Positions 7,814-17,436 of a DNA stretch of 64,000 nucleotides are shown here, piece after piece. How positions within the stretch are numbered: the stretch's first letter is position 1; every line of letters starts with the position of its first letter. The notes under the pieces are model-generated. The model saw only the letters and a program-made list of their open reading frames with translations, was not told the DNA's origin and ran no database searches. The DNA is taken from contig CANGIP010000001.1 of the NCBI GenBank assembly GCA_947454105.1, positions 425,264-489,263 of the forward strand, read 5' to 3'. This DNA is from Actinomycetota bacterium. GTDB taxonomy: Bacteria; Actinomycetota; Acidimicrobiia; Acidimicrobiales; Ilumatobacteraceae. Made by a program: the position numbers and the translations under genes.

Positions 7814-8827
7814 ATGGAAGTCACCACGGTTGCTGATGATCTAGTGGTTATTCACGATGGCCTGTCGGTGTATCGGTACGACGGGTTAACACCATCGACT
7901 TCATACACGTTCAACGGAATCGAAGTCACCACACTTGCTCGACCTCACGGGGAGTTGCTCAGCACGTTTGCAACAGTTAACGATGTTCATTTCGGTGAAC
8001 TTGAGTGCGGAAAAATTGATGACGATCCCAAGGGACCAATTCAACGTTCACGTCCTGGCGAACCTCCGTATCCCGAGATCATGAATCGTGGCGCAGTTGC
8101 TGAAATCAGTGCGTTAAATCCGCAGCACATATTCGTCAAAGGTGATCTCACGTGTTTTGGATCTGACGAAGAATTCGCCGCATTCGAAAACTGCTACGGC
8201 CAACTCGGAGAAAAGTTGCATGTCATCCGTGGCAATCATGATTCGTATTTGGGTCAACACAAATACGACGAAGACCAATGGATTGCAATGCCCGGCATCT
8301 GCGTTGCCCTCATGGACACCGCGATTCCTACAGAAACAACTGGTGATATCGCAACGGGTCAACTCACTTGGTTGGCCGAGCATGCCGCATCAACTGAGTT
8401 GCCCGTACTCGTGATGGGACATCACCAACAATGGACACCAGGTGCGCAAGCCGATGGTCATCGCAGTCAGGGCTACTTCGGTATTAATCCAGACAGCAGT
8501 GACGCACTCAATGCAGTTGTCGCAAAACACCAAAACATCATCGGTTACACCGCAGGCCATACTCATCGACATCGCGTCCGACAGATGGAATGTGGCGTAC
8601 CCACTATTGAAATCGGTTGCGTCAAAGACTTCCCGGGCACGTGGGCTGAATACCGCGTCTTTGAAGGTGGAGTAATGCAAGTCGTTCATCGTATCTCAAC
8701 TCCACAAGCTCTTGATTGGAGCGAGCGTTGTCGCCACTTGTACGAAGACTTCGGTATTGATTACGAAAGCTACGCACTTGGCACCCTGAATGACCGGTGT
8801 TTCGTCTTCCCAACTCGGGCAGAATAG
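7814..8827 (+). CDS. calcineurin-like metallophosphoesterase
   Basis: 337 residues. After an N-terminal segment of about 50 residues resembling a fibronectin-like beta domain, the five metallophosphoesterase motifs appear in order: VNDVHFGE, KGDLTCFG, GNHD, MGHHQ, GHTHRHR. These ligands form a two-metal site for phosphomono- or phosphodiesters. No signal peptide is seen, so it is probably cytoplasmic. It starts 9 nt after the epsilon subunit and ends 5 nt before the CoA-transferase start, so it likely shares their transcript. The substrate is unknown; class III cyclic-nucleotide phosphodiesterase is one possibility. Confidence 0.85.
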   Translation: MEVTTVADDLVVIHDGLSVYRYDGLTPSTSYTFNGIEVTTLARPHGELLSTFATVNDVHFGELECGKIDDDPKGPIQRSRPGEPPYPEIMNRGAVAEISALNPQHIFVKGDLTCFGSDEEFAAFENCYGQLGEKLHVIRGNHDSYLGQHKYDEDQWIAMPGICVALMDTAIPTETTGDIATGQLTWLAEHAASTELPVLVMGHHQQWTPGAQADGHRSQGYFGINPDSSDALNAVVAKHQNIIGYTAGHTHRHRVRQMECGVPTIEIGCVKDFPGTWAEYRVFEGGVMQVVHRISTPQALDWSERCRHLYEDFGIDYESYALGTLNDRCFVFPTRAE

Positions 8828-8832
8828 ACAAC

Positions 8833-9987
8833 GTGACTTCATCCGCGCCTCGAACCCCACTTGAGGGAATGCGGGTCCTCGATATTTCAACAGTGATCGC
8901 TGGACCAAACTGCGCGCGTTATCTCGCCGATTTCGGTGCTGACGTCATCAAAGTTGAACGTCCGGATACTGGCGACAGTCTGCGCAATATGGCCTGGAAA
9001 GATCCGCGTGACGGTGTTGGTCTGTGGTGGAAGATCGCTAATCGCAACAAGCGCACCATCGCCCTCGATTTCAAAAATGCTGACGACAAAGCCCTTTTTT
9101 TAGATCTTGTTAAAGATGCGCATGTTGTCGTTGAGAATTTCCGTCCGGGCACCCTTGAACGTCTTAATCTTGGACCCGACGAACTTCTTGCCATTAACCC
9201 TTCATTGGTACTGACACGAGTGAGTGGTTTTGGACAGACCGGACCGTACGCGCAACGACCTGGTTTCGCATCAATCGCCGAATCTATGTCGGGCTTTGCA
9301 GCAGTCAATGGTGAAGCCGATGGACAACCCTTGCTTCCAGCTATTGCACTCACTGATGAAGTCACTGGACTTGTCGGTGCATTTTCAACAATGGTTGCGC
9401 TGTATTCGGGTGTTGGCCAAGTCGTTGACATCAGCTTGCTTGAAAGCATGTTCCACATCATGGGGCCGGTTGCATCACTGTTTGCCTTAACTGGCGAACT
9501 ACAACCTCGACTTGGAGCAGGATTGCCATACACGGTTCCGCGCGGCACCTATCAATGTTCTGATGGACAATGGGTTGGCATTTCAAGTTCGTCCGATTCG
9601 GTTGCTGCTCGGGTGCTCGCGCTTCTTGGTGTCGGCGACGATCAACGCTTCACCTCATTCGACGGACGTGCTGCCAATCGCGTTGCGCTTGAAGAACTCA
9701 TGCGCAATTGGTGTTCGCAACGTTCGCGCGACGAAGTCATTCGACTTTTTGAAGAAGCCGAGGCCGCAATTGGTCCAGTCATGGATATGGCCGATATTGC
9801 TGTTGATCCTCATTTCTTATTTCGCGAAGCCGTCACAATGGTTGGCGACACTCCGATGCAGAACTTGATCGCGAAATTGTCGGCCACACCTGGATTGTTA
9901 CGTCACGAAGGTCGCGCTAAAGACGCCGATGGTGACGACATCAAAAAAAGTGGCTGGGCCAATACACAAGGAGCACAAAATGACTAA
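8833..9987 (+). CDS. CaiB/BaiF (family III) CoA-transferase
   Basis: 384 residues from GTG 8833, just after the phosphoesterase stop; the longer frame would overlap that gene by 31 bp. Family III transferases move CoA between carboxylic acids through an aspartyl-CoA thioester. Signatures: MRVLDISTVIAGPNCARYLADFGADVIKVE, NRNKRTIALD, VVENFRPGTLERL, RVSGFGQTGPYAQRPGF. The candidate catalytic Asp is in ALTDEVTG. A weak CAGAAT box lies 7 nt upstream of the start. The last 8 bp overlap the deoxyribosyltransferase gene. The substrate cannot be deduced. Confidence 0.9.
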   Translation: MTSSAPRTPLEGMRVLDISTVIAGPNCARYLADFGADVIKVERPDTGDSLRNMAWKDPRDGVGLWWKIANRNKRTIALDFKNADDKALFLDLVKDAHVVVENFRPGTLERLNLGPDELLAINPSLVLTRVSGFGQTGPYAQRPGFASIAESMSGFAAVNGEADGQPLLPAIALTDEVTGLVGAFSTMVALYSGVGQVVDISLLESMFHIMGPVASLFALTGELQPRLGAGLPYTVPRGTYQCSDGQWVGISSSSDSVAARVLALLGVGDDQRFTSFDGRAANRVALEELMRNWCSQRSRDEVIRLFEEAEAAIGPVMDMADIAVDPHFLFREAVTMVGDTPMQNLIAKLSATPGLLRHEGRAKDADGDDIKKSGWANTQGAQND

Positions 9988-10420
9988 CTCAACAAAACCG
10001 TACGTTTACGTAGCCGGGCCACTTTTTGATGAGGGTGAACGTTGGTTCATTGAAAAGGTTGATCAACTCATTCAAGACGCCGGCTTTGAAACTTTTTTGC
10101 CCCATCGCGACAATCCTCCTAAAACCGATGACAACATCGGCGAAATCTTTCTCAATGACAAAGGTGGCGTCGATCGCTGCCAAGTTGTCGTTGCGAATCT
10201 CAATGGCGTGACGACTGACGATGGAACTGCTTGGGAAATTGGTTACGCCTACGCTCACAACAAATTCATCATCGGTCTGTTCACCGATTGGCGAGGACGT
10301 TTTCCTGGGGCCACTCAAGTCGTGAACTTGATGCTGCAATGCAGCTTGGACAAATTGGTACGTTCGCTTGATGAACTCGATCAGTCACTTCGCGATTGGC
10401 TAACAGAAACACATATCTAA
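9980..10420 (+). CDS. nucleoside 2-deoxyribosyltransferase family protein
   Basis: 146 residues from ATG 9980, with AAGGAG placed correctly upstream; the upstream frame to 9929 lies inside the CoA-transferase gene. The family transfers or hydrolyses the 2-deoxyribose bond of (deoxy)nucleosides. Motifs: YVYVAGPLFDEGERWF at the N-terminus, a DRCQVVVANLNG core, and the catalytic Glu in DDGTAWEIGYAYA. The 8 bp overlap with the preceding gene implies coupled expression. Exact substrate is uncertain. Confidence 0.88.
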   Translation: MTNSTKPYVYVAGPLFDEGERWFIEKVDQLIQDAGFETFLPHRDNPPKTDDNIGEIFLNDKGGVDRCQVVVANLNGVTTDDGTAWEIGYAYAHNKFIIGLFTDWRGRFPGATQVVNLMLQCSLDKLVRSLDELDQSLRDWLTETHI

Positions 10421-10433
10421 CTATTCGCAATCC

Positions 10434-10450
10434 GCCGTTTACCTGACGGC
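10434..10450 (+). terminator. weak hairpin after the deoxyribosyltransferase gene
   Basis: GCCGT and ACGGC form a 5 bp stem with a 7 nt loop in the 45 bp gap before the glycan cluster. No T-run follows, so a termination role is only tentative. Confidence 0.25.
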
Positions 10451-10465
10451 AATCGCATATTTGTA

Positions 10466-11488
10466 ATGAGTCGTCAGACTTTCACAGTGTCGGCGAAAAT
10501 TCCGGAGCGCTTCATATTCATTTGGTCGGGCCAATCTTTCGGTCTATCAAATCGACTTGCTGTTGAAAGTGTCATCCGCCATCATCCGTGGGCGACTATC
10601 GAAATCCATATTGAAGGGTCTGAGCCCCTCACTCTTGACTTCCTACAGACTCGTCAATTGCCAAATGTGGAGATCCACTCCGTCGATGTAGCCGAACTAC
10701 TTCATGCCTGTGACTCAGACCTTTCGCGATCATCAGACTTGCTAAGTGTCTGGAACCGAATACCTCAAACGGCACTTTCGGCACGGAGCAACCTGCTTCG
10801 ATATGCGCTGCTGCACCTTCGTGGTGGGATCTACCTTGATTTTGACATTTTGGTTCGCCGTCCCCTTGACAACATTTTGAATTCAAGTCACAGCCAAGTA
10901 GGCGCCGAAATGGTGTGGAAACTCGACGAGAAGCGAGTTCAACAAGGTCTTGAAGTTATTGACTGGGCTCCCACTGCTCTTTGGGCAGTGAATTGGTGGC
11001 TGAACAAGGAAATCTGCATGATCTCTGGTCGCTTCATGCCTCCACGGCATTTGCAGAAAATGATTGACAAGATGGTCTTGGTTCAGGCATTAAATAATGC
11101 AGTCATTGCATCACAAGCGCAATCAGAACTCACCACAGCTCTTTTGGAGAATGCTCAACTGGTTAACCCCACTGTTCGATTTTCGCTTGGGCCATCACTG
11201 CTGACCGCTGTCGTGAGACAAGAGCCCTACCTGGCACACGTACACGAACCCAATTCGTTCTACGCAATTCCGCCAGGTCAGAGCTATCGCTTCTTTACTG
11301 AAAGAAATTTGGTGTTACCCGAAGAGTCGTATCTCATCCATTACGTCAGCAGCAACCATGGAGAACTTCTGAAATCTCTCACTCCAGAAATGCTGATGGA
11401 GAATAATTCTCAGGGAGTCTTTTGGGACTTGGCATTATCGCTACTCCGTTCACCCTATGTAGATCTCAAGATGCCACATGCCGCGTAA
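10466..11488 (+). CDS. DXD-motif glycosyltransferase (GT32-like sugar transferase)
   Basis: 340 residues. The core ALSARSNLLRYALLHLRGGIYLDFDILVRRPLDN is the Gly_transf_sug signature, with DFD as the metal/nucleotide-sugar-binding DXD. N-terminal IPERFIFIWSGQSFG matches the IPKxIHxIW start of this class. It is the first gene of a seven-gene run of overlapping glycan genes. The 3' end overlaps the next gene by 11 bp. Donor and acceptor sugars cannot be inferred. Confidence 0.85.
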   Translation: MSRQTFTVSAKIPERFIFIWSGQSFGLSNRLAVESVIRHHPWATIEIHIEGSEPLTLDFLQTRQLPNVEIHSVDVAELLHACDSDLSRSSDLLSVWNRIPQTALSARSNLLRYALLHLRGGIYLDFDILVRRPLDNILNSSHSQVGAEMVWKLDEKRVQQGLEVIDWAPTALWAVNWWLNKEICMISGRFMPPRHLQKMIDKMVLVQALNNAVIASQAQSELTTALLENAQLVNPTVRFSLGPSLLTAVVRQEPYLAHVHEPNSFYAIPPGQSYRFFTERNLVLPEESYLIHYVSSNHGELLKSLTPEMLMENNSQGVFWDLALSLLRSPYVDLKMPHAA

Positions 11489-12263
11489 CGAATTAGTCAC
11501 TTGCGTGATGGTGACTCGCGATCGCCCACATTTGGCTCAACGAGCTATTCAGTGTTTCATTGCACAGACTTATAGACCTCGAGAATTGCTGATCGTCAAT
11601 GACGGCGACCTCTCGTATTGCAATGTGATTCCTGACGATCTACCCGTAGACGTCACGATAACTGAATTACATATTGAGACAGAAGAAAACAACACACTCG
11701 GCGAATTACGAAATCTTGCACTCGATAGTGCACATGGAGAATTTGTCGCACAGTGGGACGATGATGAGTGGTACCACCCTGAACGTCTAGAAATTCAAAT
11801 TTCGGCGATGGCACAAAGCCACAAAGCCGCTTGTGCACTGAAATGGACATTGATGCACATTGATTCAGATGATTTGGTCAACCATCCCTTTCGCGCTGAT
11901 GCCGGCTTAGCAACCCCAGGGACAATCGTCCATCGTCGAACCGAGGCGAGATATCCCGCTCAGCGAAAAGGCGAGGACTCTGTTTTCATTCGCGCCGTCA
12001 AAGACCTGGGTGGGCTATGTGTCTTGGACCAGCAATATTCGCACCTGTTTATTCGTTGCTTCCACGGCAGCAATACATGGGATTTTGAACATTTCCTGAA
12101 GCGTCTCCGAAGAACACCGCGTGGTTTGGTTTCTCTCATGTTTCTTAAACTCCTGCGTCGCCCGATCACCAGCCACTATGCGTTTGATCTTTCTGCCACA
12201 GAAATCGCTGCGATCAACGAATTCAAATCCGACACATTTGGTCTCTTGATTCATGCAAACTGA
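11478..12263 (+). CDS. family 2 glycosyltransferase
   Basis: 261 residues. GT-A fold signatures: LVTCVMVTRDRPHLAQRAIQCF, QTYRPRELLIVNDG, and the DXD equivalent QWDDDEWYHPERLE. The central region ends with RRTEARYPAQRKGEDSVF, where GEDS may supply the base. No membrane anchor is visible. Both ends overlap neighbours by 11 bp, which indicates translational coupling with the GT32 and the flippase. Confidence 0.87.
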   Translation: MPRNELVTCVMVTRDRPHLAQRAIQCFIAQTYRPRELLIVNDGDLSYCNVIPDDLPVDVTITELHIETEENNTLGELRNLALDSAHGEFVAQWDDDEWYHPERLEIQISAMAQSHKAACALKWTLMHIDSDDLVNHPFRADAGLATPGTIVHRRTEARYPAQRKGEDSVFIRAVKDLGGLCVLDQQYSHLFIRCFHGSNTWDFEHFLKRLRRTPRGLVSLMFLKLLRRPITSHYAFDLSATEIAAINEFKSDTFGLLIHAN

Positions 12264-13740
12264 AACTGCGAAGGAAGTAACCCGTCGCACAGCATGGATC
12301 ACCGTTGGTCAAGGTGTGCATACGGCTTCACAAATTCTTGTTGCCACGTTTCTAGCCCGGTGGATGAGCAACTCAGATTGGTCAAAAATGGCCTATCTCA
12401 TGTCGGTCTATTTTGCAATGTTGGTTGTTGCCAATCTTGGGCTTCACCACGGAATGCCGTACTTCATCTCACATCTCAATGCGCGCGGTCAACGACGAGT
12501 TGTGTTTCGAAGTATGACGGCCCTTCTGGTCTCGGGACTAGTCGTCGCTGCAGTTCTCTACCTCGCATCTGGCGCACTGACGAAACAATGGGACGGTTTG
12601 GCTGGCCTAGTCACATTGATGGGAATTGTGATTGCTGTTGAGCTGCCATCAACTATTTGTGCAATGGCCCTCGTCGCAATGGAGCGCTCGCTACTTTCAG
12701 CGATCTGGGAAGGGTCAATGGGTCTCGTTACCTTGATCACCGTCTTCGGTCTTTTTATTCAAAACAAAGGACTGCGGGCAGCATGTATTGGGCTGCTCAT
12801 CGCCGGTGTCGTTCGTTCGGTCACTGCTGTGATCGCACTTTTGTGGGCAACAAGGCAAGGTAATTCTCGAAACGATGTTGATAAATCTTTATCTATTCCG
12901 CGAATTCGCGATCAGATCACATTTGCTCTTCCCCTCGGAGCGACCATCATCGTGTCAGTTCTCAATCGCAGCCTTGATAAATGGCTCGTGGCCGCGCTCT
13001 ATCCAGCAAGGCTCGGCGAGTACGCAATTGCGGCCCAAGAGTTGCCCATCATCAACATTCTCCCAGTCGCAGGCGGTGCGGCCATTGCTGTTTCTCTCGT
13101 TCATCACCTTGCTCAAGGAGAACATCCAGTCGCTCTCAAGGTTTGGATTGAACAATCAATCCGACTGACCTATGTCCTTGTGCCTGCCGTTGCAATACTC
13201 ATCATCTGCAGTCCAGAGATCATTGAATTGATGTTTGGACGTCAATATCGATCAGGCGCACCCATATTGGTGATCTTCACGGTGATTTTGTTGCATCGTG
13301 TCGCCGAATACGGCGTCGTTTTGCGGGCCGCCGGCCGAACCCGAGAATTGCTCTCTGCCTCACTCGTTCTACTCATTACAAACGCCATCGCAGCGAGTGC
13401 CTTCATCCTTATCTTTGGTCCCATCGGTGCGGCCATCGGTACTTTGATCGCAAATGTTGTCGCTTGGCTTTGGGTATTAAAGCGAGTCGCTCGGGTTTTG
13501 GAATCGTCCATAAAACAAGTTTTTCCTTGGAAGGAATGGACCCAGCAAATAGCGATTGGCCTCTTGTGCGTGACGACTTGTGTATTTGTTGAAGCATTAG
13601 TTGACCTGAGCAATGTCCAATCTCTGATCTGTAAAACCTCTGTTGTCTGCTTGATATTTGCTTGTTCGAAACCACAAGTGCGACGTTTGTTTACTCCAGT
13701 TTCGTACATTTCTACTCGTGCGAGTAGCGATTGTCGCTGA
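12253..13740 (+). CDS. polysaccharide flippase (Wzx/MOP superfamily)
   Basis: 495 residues with about 12-14 hydrophobic segments. The N-terminus RRTAWITVGQGVHTASQILVATFLARW is typical of oligosaccharide flippases (O-antigen/teichoic acid type). A central loop ALPLGATIIVSVLNRSLDKWLVAALYPARLGEYAIA is also characteristic. It would move lipid-linked glycans across the membrane. It overlaps the GT2 by 11 bp and the following GT4 by 23 bp. Confidence 0.88.
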   Translation: MQTETAKEVTRRTAWITVGQGVHTASQILVATFLARWMSNSDWSKMAYLMSVYFAMLVVANLGLHHGMPYFISHLNARGQRRVVFRSMTALLVSGLVVAAVLYLASGALTKQWDGLAGLVTLMGIVIAVELPSTICAMALVAMERSLLSAIWEGSMGLVTLITVFGLFIQNKGLRAACIGLLIAGVVRSVTAVIALLWATRQGNSRNDVDKSLSIPRIRDQITFALPLGATIIVSVLNRSLDKWLVAALYPARLGEYAIAAQELPIINILPVAGGAAIAVSLVHHLAQGEHPVALKVWIEQSIRLTYVLVPAVAILIICSPEIIELMFGRQYRSGAPILVIFTVILLHRVAEYGVVLRAAGRTRELLSASLVLLITNAIAASAFILIFGPIGAAIGTLIANVVAWLWVLKRVARVLESSIKQVFPWKEWTQQIAIGLLCVTTCVFVEALVDLSNVQSLICKTSVVCLIFACSKPQVRRLFTPVSYISTRASSDCR

Positions 13741-14839
13741 GTCATTTCTGCCGTCAGTAAATGGAGTGACCAACTCTGTTTGCCAACTTGCCGACTACTT
13801 GCACCGCAATGGTCACCAAGCGATCATTATTGCCCCTGGTCCGGGGGACGATTCGTACAACTCCACCCCAGTTGTTCGTGTGGCGGCCTGCTCAATGCCC
13901 TTTTACGACGATGTCCGCGTTGGTTTCAGTGGCACCACCGTCTATCGAACCTTGAGATCCTTTAAGCCAGATGTCGTTCACCTCGCTGCGCCACTTGTGT
14001 TAGGCGGAACCGCAGGACGATCAGCACGTCGTATGGGAATCCCAGTCGTTGCCATATTCCAAACAGACATCGCCGGGTTCGCCCGCCGTTATCACCTCGG
14101 AAAATTTGCTAAACCCATCTGGGGAGCAATCAGAACCGCCCATGCTTCAGCCGATCTCACTTTGGCTCCCTCAACGATCACAAGTTGGCAGTTGCGCGAA
14201 AATGGCCTTGACGACGTCGCCATTTGGCCGCGTGGAGTTGATGCCGAGAGGTTCCACCCATCCAAACGAGATATGCACCTTCATCGTCAGTGGGCCCCAC
14301 AAGGACAAACAGTTGTTGGTTACGTAGGTCGACTAGCCCGCGAAAAAGAAGTTGAACGATTACGGGTTTTGAGTGGACGACCTGGAATCAAATTGGTCAT
14401 CGTCGGCGACGGACCGCTGCGATCAACCTTAGAAAAGTCCATGCCAGATGCGACCTTCACGGGAGTTTTGCGCGGTGAAGAACTTGCTCGAGCCTTTGCC
14501 ACTTTGGATGTATTTGTTCACACCGGACTCAATGAAACCTTTTGTCAAGCCATTCAAGAAGCATTGGCTTCAGGAGTACCGGTCGTCGGACCTGCCGCAG
14601 GTGGTCCACTTGACATCATTCAACATCGTCAAAATGGATTGTTGTGGAGTCCAGAACACCCAGAAAGTTTGGCTGGTGCGGTTCAGCAACTTCACGAAGA
14701 TGTTTTGCTCCGGCGGCTCTTGGCATCACACGGTCGTACATCGGTGGTCGGACGCACATGGTCTTCGGTGATGAACGACCTTGTTGATCATTATCAAGCC
14801 GTCATCGGAACCTTCCCACAATTGCGGCGGACCGCTTAG
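13718..14839 (+). CDS. GT4 glycosyltransferase, MgtA/PimB-like
   Basis: About 373 residues from GTG 13718 (MRVAIVAESFLPSVNGVTNSV), which matches family N-termini; the longer frame lies inside the flippase. The N-terminal Rossmann domain has the SVNGVTNSV acceptor loop. The donor domain has VGYVGRLAREKEVERL, IVGDGPLR and the EX7E-type region HTGLNETFCQAIQEALASGVPVVGP. These resemble actinobacterial GDP-mannose-dependent mannosyltransferases that act on lipid acceptors. The sugar specificity is an inference. Confidence 0.85.
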   Translation: MRVAIVAESFLPSVNGVTNSVCQLADYLHRNGHQAIIIAPGPGDDSYNSTPVVRVAACSMPFYDDVRVGFSGTTVYRTLRSFKPDVVHLAAPLVLGGTAGRSARRMGIPVVAIFQTDIAGFARRYHLGKFAKPIWGAIRTAHASADLTLAPSTITSWQLRENGLDDVAIWPRGVDAERFHPSKRDMHLHRQWAPQGQTVVGYVGRLAREKEVERLRVLSGRPGIKLVIVGDGPLRSTLEKSMPDATFTGVLRGEELARAFATLDVFVHTGLNETFCQAIQEALASGVPVVGPAAGGPLDIIQHRQNGLLWSPEHPESLAGAVQQLHEDVLLRRLLASHGRTSVVGRTWSSVMNDLVDHYQAVIGTFPQLRRTA

Positions 14840-15609
14840 TGACCGTGCTCAACTCGCCAATGACCGATCGTCGAACTCTGGTTATCTCTGTACATGATGT
14901 CGCCCCCTCGACCTTTCAGGTGAGCAAACGAGCAGTCCGTCGCATGGAGCAATTTGGGGCAACGTGTTCGTTACTAGTTGTGCCAGGCCGGTGGAAAGGC
15001 GCTTCGCTTTCTGATTCACCCAAATTCATTGACTGGCTCCACGAGTGTGAAGAACGAGGTCATGAGATTGTTCAACACGGTTACACCCACGAGAAATTGG
15101 ATGCACCTTCGTGGTCGCGTGTGCAATCGGCGGTTCTCACACGAGGTTGCAATGAGTTCCATTCGCTCGGCTATTCAGTTGCAATTCGCCGTATGGAACT
15201 TGGACTTAAACAAATGCTCAACTACGACTTCGCTCCGACTGGATTCGTTCCTCCAGGTTGGCTGGCATCTGAAGGAGCGATTCAGGCAGCGAAGGATCTG
15301 GGCTTTGGATATCTCACTACTCGAACCCGCTTTCTTCATCTAACAGCGGGACAATCTCACACGATTCCTGCTTGGTCACACCGACCAAACAGCACCCTGA
15401 GTTTTGCTGGTGCGCTTTGGTGGCAAATTGGTACGGCCTCGCGGCTTCTATTCCCGAGTTCACTACGACTTGCGCTCCACCCTGGCGATGTCTCAGATAA
15501 AAAATTGATGGATGTCAGCGAACGATGCGTCCGTCGACTCTTGGATTCTGGATACGAGAGTCACACATATCAAGAACTCATCGCACCAAAGGTTTTACAA
15601 GCGTGCTGA
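14839..15609 (+). CDS. DUF2334-type polysaccharide deacetylase-like protein
   Basis: 256 residues from GTG 14839, overlapping the previous stop by one base (TAGTG). Signatures of the NodB-like DUF2334 group: LVISVHDVAPST near residue 15, EERGHEIVQHGYTHE (metal His residues), and a C-terminal LALHPGDVSD. Such proteins remove acetyl groups from glycans. Its place between two GT4 genes suggests trimming of the glycan or lipid-linked sugar made here. Confidence 0.85.
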   Translation: MTVLNSPMTDRRTLVISVHDVAPSTFQVSKRAVRRMEQFGATCSLLVVPGRWKGASLSDSPKFIDWLHECEERGHEIVQHGYTHEKLDAPSWSRVQSAVLTRGCNEFHSLGYSVAIRRMELGLKQMLNYDFAPTGFVPPGWLASEGAIQAAKDLGFGYLTTRTRFLHLTAGQSHTIPAWSHRPNSTLSFAGALWWQIGTASRLLFPSSLRLALHPGDVSDKKLMDVSERCVRRLLDSGYESHTYQELIAPKVLQAC

Positions 15610-16766
15610 TTGTTCAAATTGCGAATTTGGTTCATCAAACTTCAGGTGGCATTTCTCGCACAATGACTGAGCTTCGAAATGAGTATCGAGCTCTCGGTCA
15701 TCAGGTTGTAGTCATCACCCCGAGTGATCAGTTTGCTGATCATACGGATGAAAATGGAGTTCGAAGAATCCAATTGAAAGCGCCCAAGGTTCTCGGTTGG
15801 GGCGGATATCGCCTCATTTGGCGCCGCCGGCAATTGAAAAAACTCCTCATACAAATTGTTCCCGACGTCATTGAGAACCACGATCAGACCACATTGTGGT
15901 GGTTGGGCGACTTCGCTCAAAAAATTGGTGCTCAGAGTTTTGTTTTCTCGCATGAATCACTTTCGCATTTGCTGACAAGCCATTTGAAGAATTCGTGGTT
16001 AGCAAATCGACTTGCCGATAACCACCACAAGCGCATCGCCCATGGAACACAAAATTTTCTATGCGCTTCACATTTTGCTGCTCTTGAGTTAGAACGAATT
16101 GGAATCAAGCCCATCAAAATTTCACTCGGGGTCGATCACACCCAATTTGGATCAAACCAAGAAACACAAAATCTCACTCATCAATTTCATGGCCGCAATC
16201 ACACAGTTGCCCTCGTTGGCCGACTCTCGCCTGAAAAGAACCCACAACTAGCAATTGAGGCGATGCGAAAGATGTGTGAACTGCGCGGAGACATCCAGTT
16301 AGTTGTTATAGGAGATGGCCCACTCAGGCAAAAACTCTCTCAACAGTCGTTGGGTCTGCCCATCACATTCTTGGGACACATCGCTGATCGCGAAATCATT
16401 GCTTCAATTCTTCGCAAGTCATTTTGCACTCTGAACTTAGGAGATCGTGAGACCTTTAGTCTCTCAACTTTGGAGTCACTTGCATCTGGAACACCTGCGA
16501 TCGTCGCAAAGTCTGGAGCATCTCGCGAAATTCTCGCATCTAGATGCGGGGTTGCTACCTCACTGACTCCAATCAGCATCGCTGATGCAATTGAAACACT
16601 GCTACTACAGGATCAAAATATCGTGCAAATCTGTTGCCAAGAGCGGGCGCGTCAATTCACTTGGGAAAAGACCGCCACTACTTTGTTGCAGAGCTACCAA
16701 AATGTTGAGTTTGCCGATCATAAAAAAGTCTTACACGACACCTTTACATTTGGACAAGTGGCATGA
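15603..16766 (+). CDS. GT4 family glycosyltransferase
   Basis: About 387 residues from GTG 15603, 7 bp inside the deacetylase end; the longer frame to 15525 is out of keeping with the family. The N-terminus VQIANLVHQTSGGISRTMTEL has the glycine-rich acceptor loop. The C-domain has VALVGRLSPEKNPQLAIEAM, VVIGDGPLRQKL and the region ETFSLSTLESLASGTPAIVAKSGASREIL. No membrane anchor is seen. It overlaps the GNAT gene by 4 bp. Confidence 0.87.
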   Translation: MLIVQIANLVHQTSGGISRTMTELRNEYRALGHQVVVITPSDQFADHTDENGVRRIQLKAPKVLGWGGYRLIWRRRQLKKLLIQIVPDVIENHDQTTLWWLGDFAQKIGAQSFVFSHESLSHLLTSHLKNSWLANRLADNHHKRIAHGTQNFLCASHFAALELERIGIKPIKISLGVDHTQFGSNQETQNLTHQFHGRNHTVALVGRLSPEKNPQLAIEAMRKMCELRGDIQLVVIGDGPLRQKLSQQSLGLPITFLGHIADREIIASILRKSFCTLNLGDRETFSLSTLESLASGTPAIVAKSGASREILASRCGVATSLTPISIADAIETLLLQDQNIVQICCQERARQFTWEKTATTLLQSYQNVEFADHKKVLHDTFTFGQVA

Positions 16767-17431
16767 AACTACGTTCATTGCAACCTGGCGATGATGCCGA
16801 AATCAAGAACATCTTTATGGAGACCATCGTCATGGGTCAACCAATGCATTTCAAAATTCGCTTTCAAGATGATTTCGCTCACGTCAGTTTGGGTTGGTAT
16901 CTCGAACATGCGCGTGATCTTGGCCGTTGCATTGTCACTGACGAAGGACAAGTCGTTGGCTACGTATTAATTTGTGCTGACGAAAAGAAATTCAACCGCT
17001 GGATGTACATCCAGACAATCCGCTTAATGGTCAAGAGTCTTGCTGTTGCTCCTATCGGATTACTACGAGGCGGAACATGGGGACTGTATTGGCGTCGAGT
17101 TTTTGACGGGGCGAAACTTACTCGTCAGGAACTGCCAGATAATTTTGATATGCACGCCCACGTCAATATGCGTAGTCACGCACGGTTTGGAGCCGGCGGA
17201 CTACAGAGTTTGCGTTACGTTGACGAACAAGCAGCGATCCTTGGATTTGCTGGTTGGTACGCCGATATCAACTCGAAATCAGGACGTCGATCCGCAAGTC
17301 TTGAACGTCTTGGTGGTCAGATCATTCAACGTTCTCACAACCGCACTCTGTCGTGGCTTGCTGGCGAATCTATTGAACGACTTCGCGTTGTGCGACGAGC
17401 TACTCCGACAGAATTAGAAACAGCGGCCTAG
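16763..17431 (+). CDS. GNAT-like acetyltransferase at the end of the glycan cluster
   Basis: 222 residues. The N-terminal MKLRSLQPGDDAEIKNIFMETI and the segment CIVTDEGQVVGYVLICADE look like the first strands of a GNAT fold. The C-terminal FAGWYADINSKSGRRSASLERLGGQIIQRSHNRTLSWL would hold the acceptor end. The canonical Q/RxxGxG/A acetyl-CoA loop is not obvious. A role in modifying the cluster product is inferred only from the 4 bp overlap with the GT4. The end lies 5 bp from convergent msrA. Confidence 0.6.
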   Translation: MKLRSLQPGDDAEIKNIFMETIVMGQPMHFKIRFQDDFAHVSLGWYLEHARDLGRCIVTDEGQVVGYVLICADEKKFNRWMYIQTIRLMVKSLAVAPIGLLRGGTWGLYWRRVFDGAKLTRQELPDNFDMHAHVNMRSHARFGAGGLQSLRYVDEQAAILGFAGWYADINSKSGRRSASLERLGGQIIQRSHNRTLSWLAGESIERLRVVRRATPTELETAA

Positions 17432-17436
17432 TTTCG

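Noticed and set aside
8919..9548. Minus-strand 209-residue ORF opposite the CoA-transferase
   Set aside because: Antisense shadow of a strongly conserved gene; no family resemblance.
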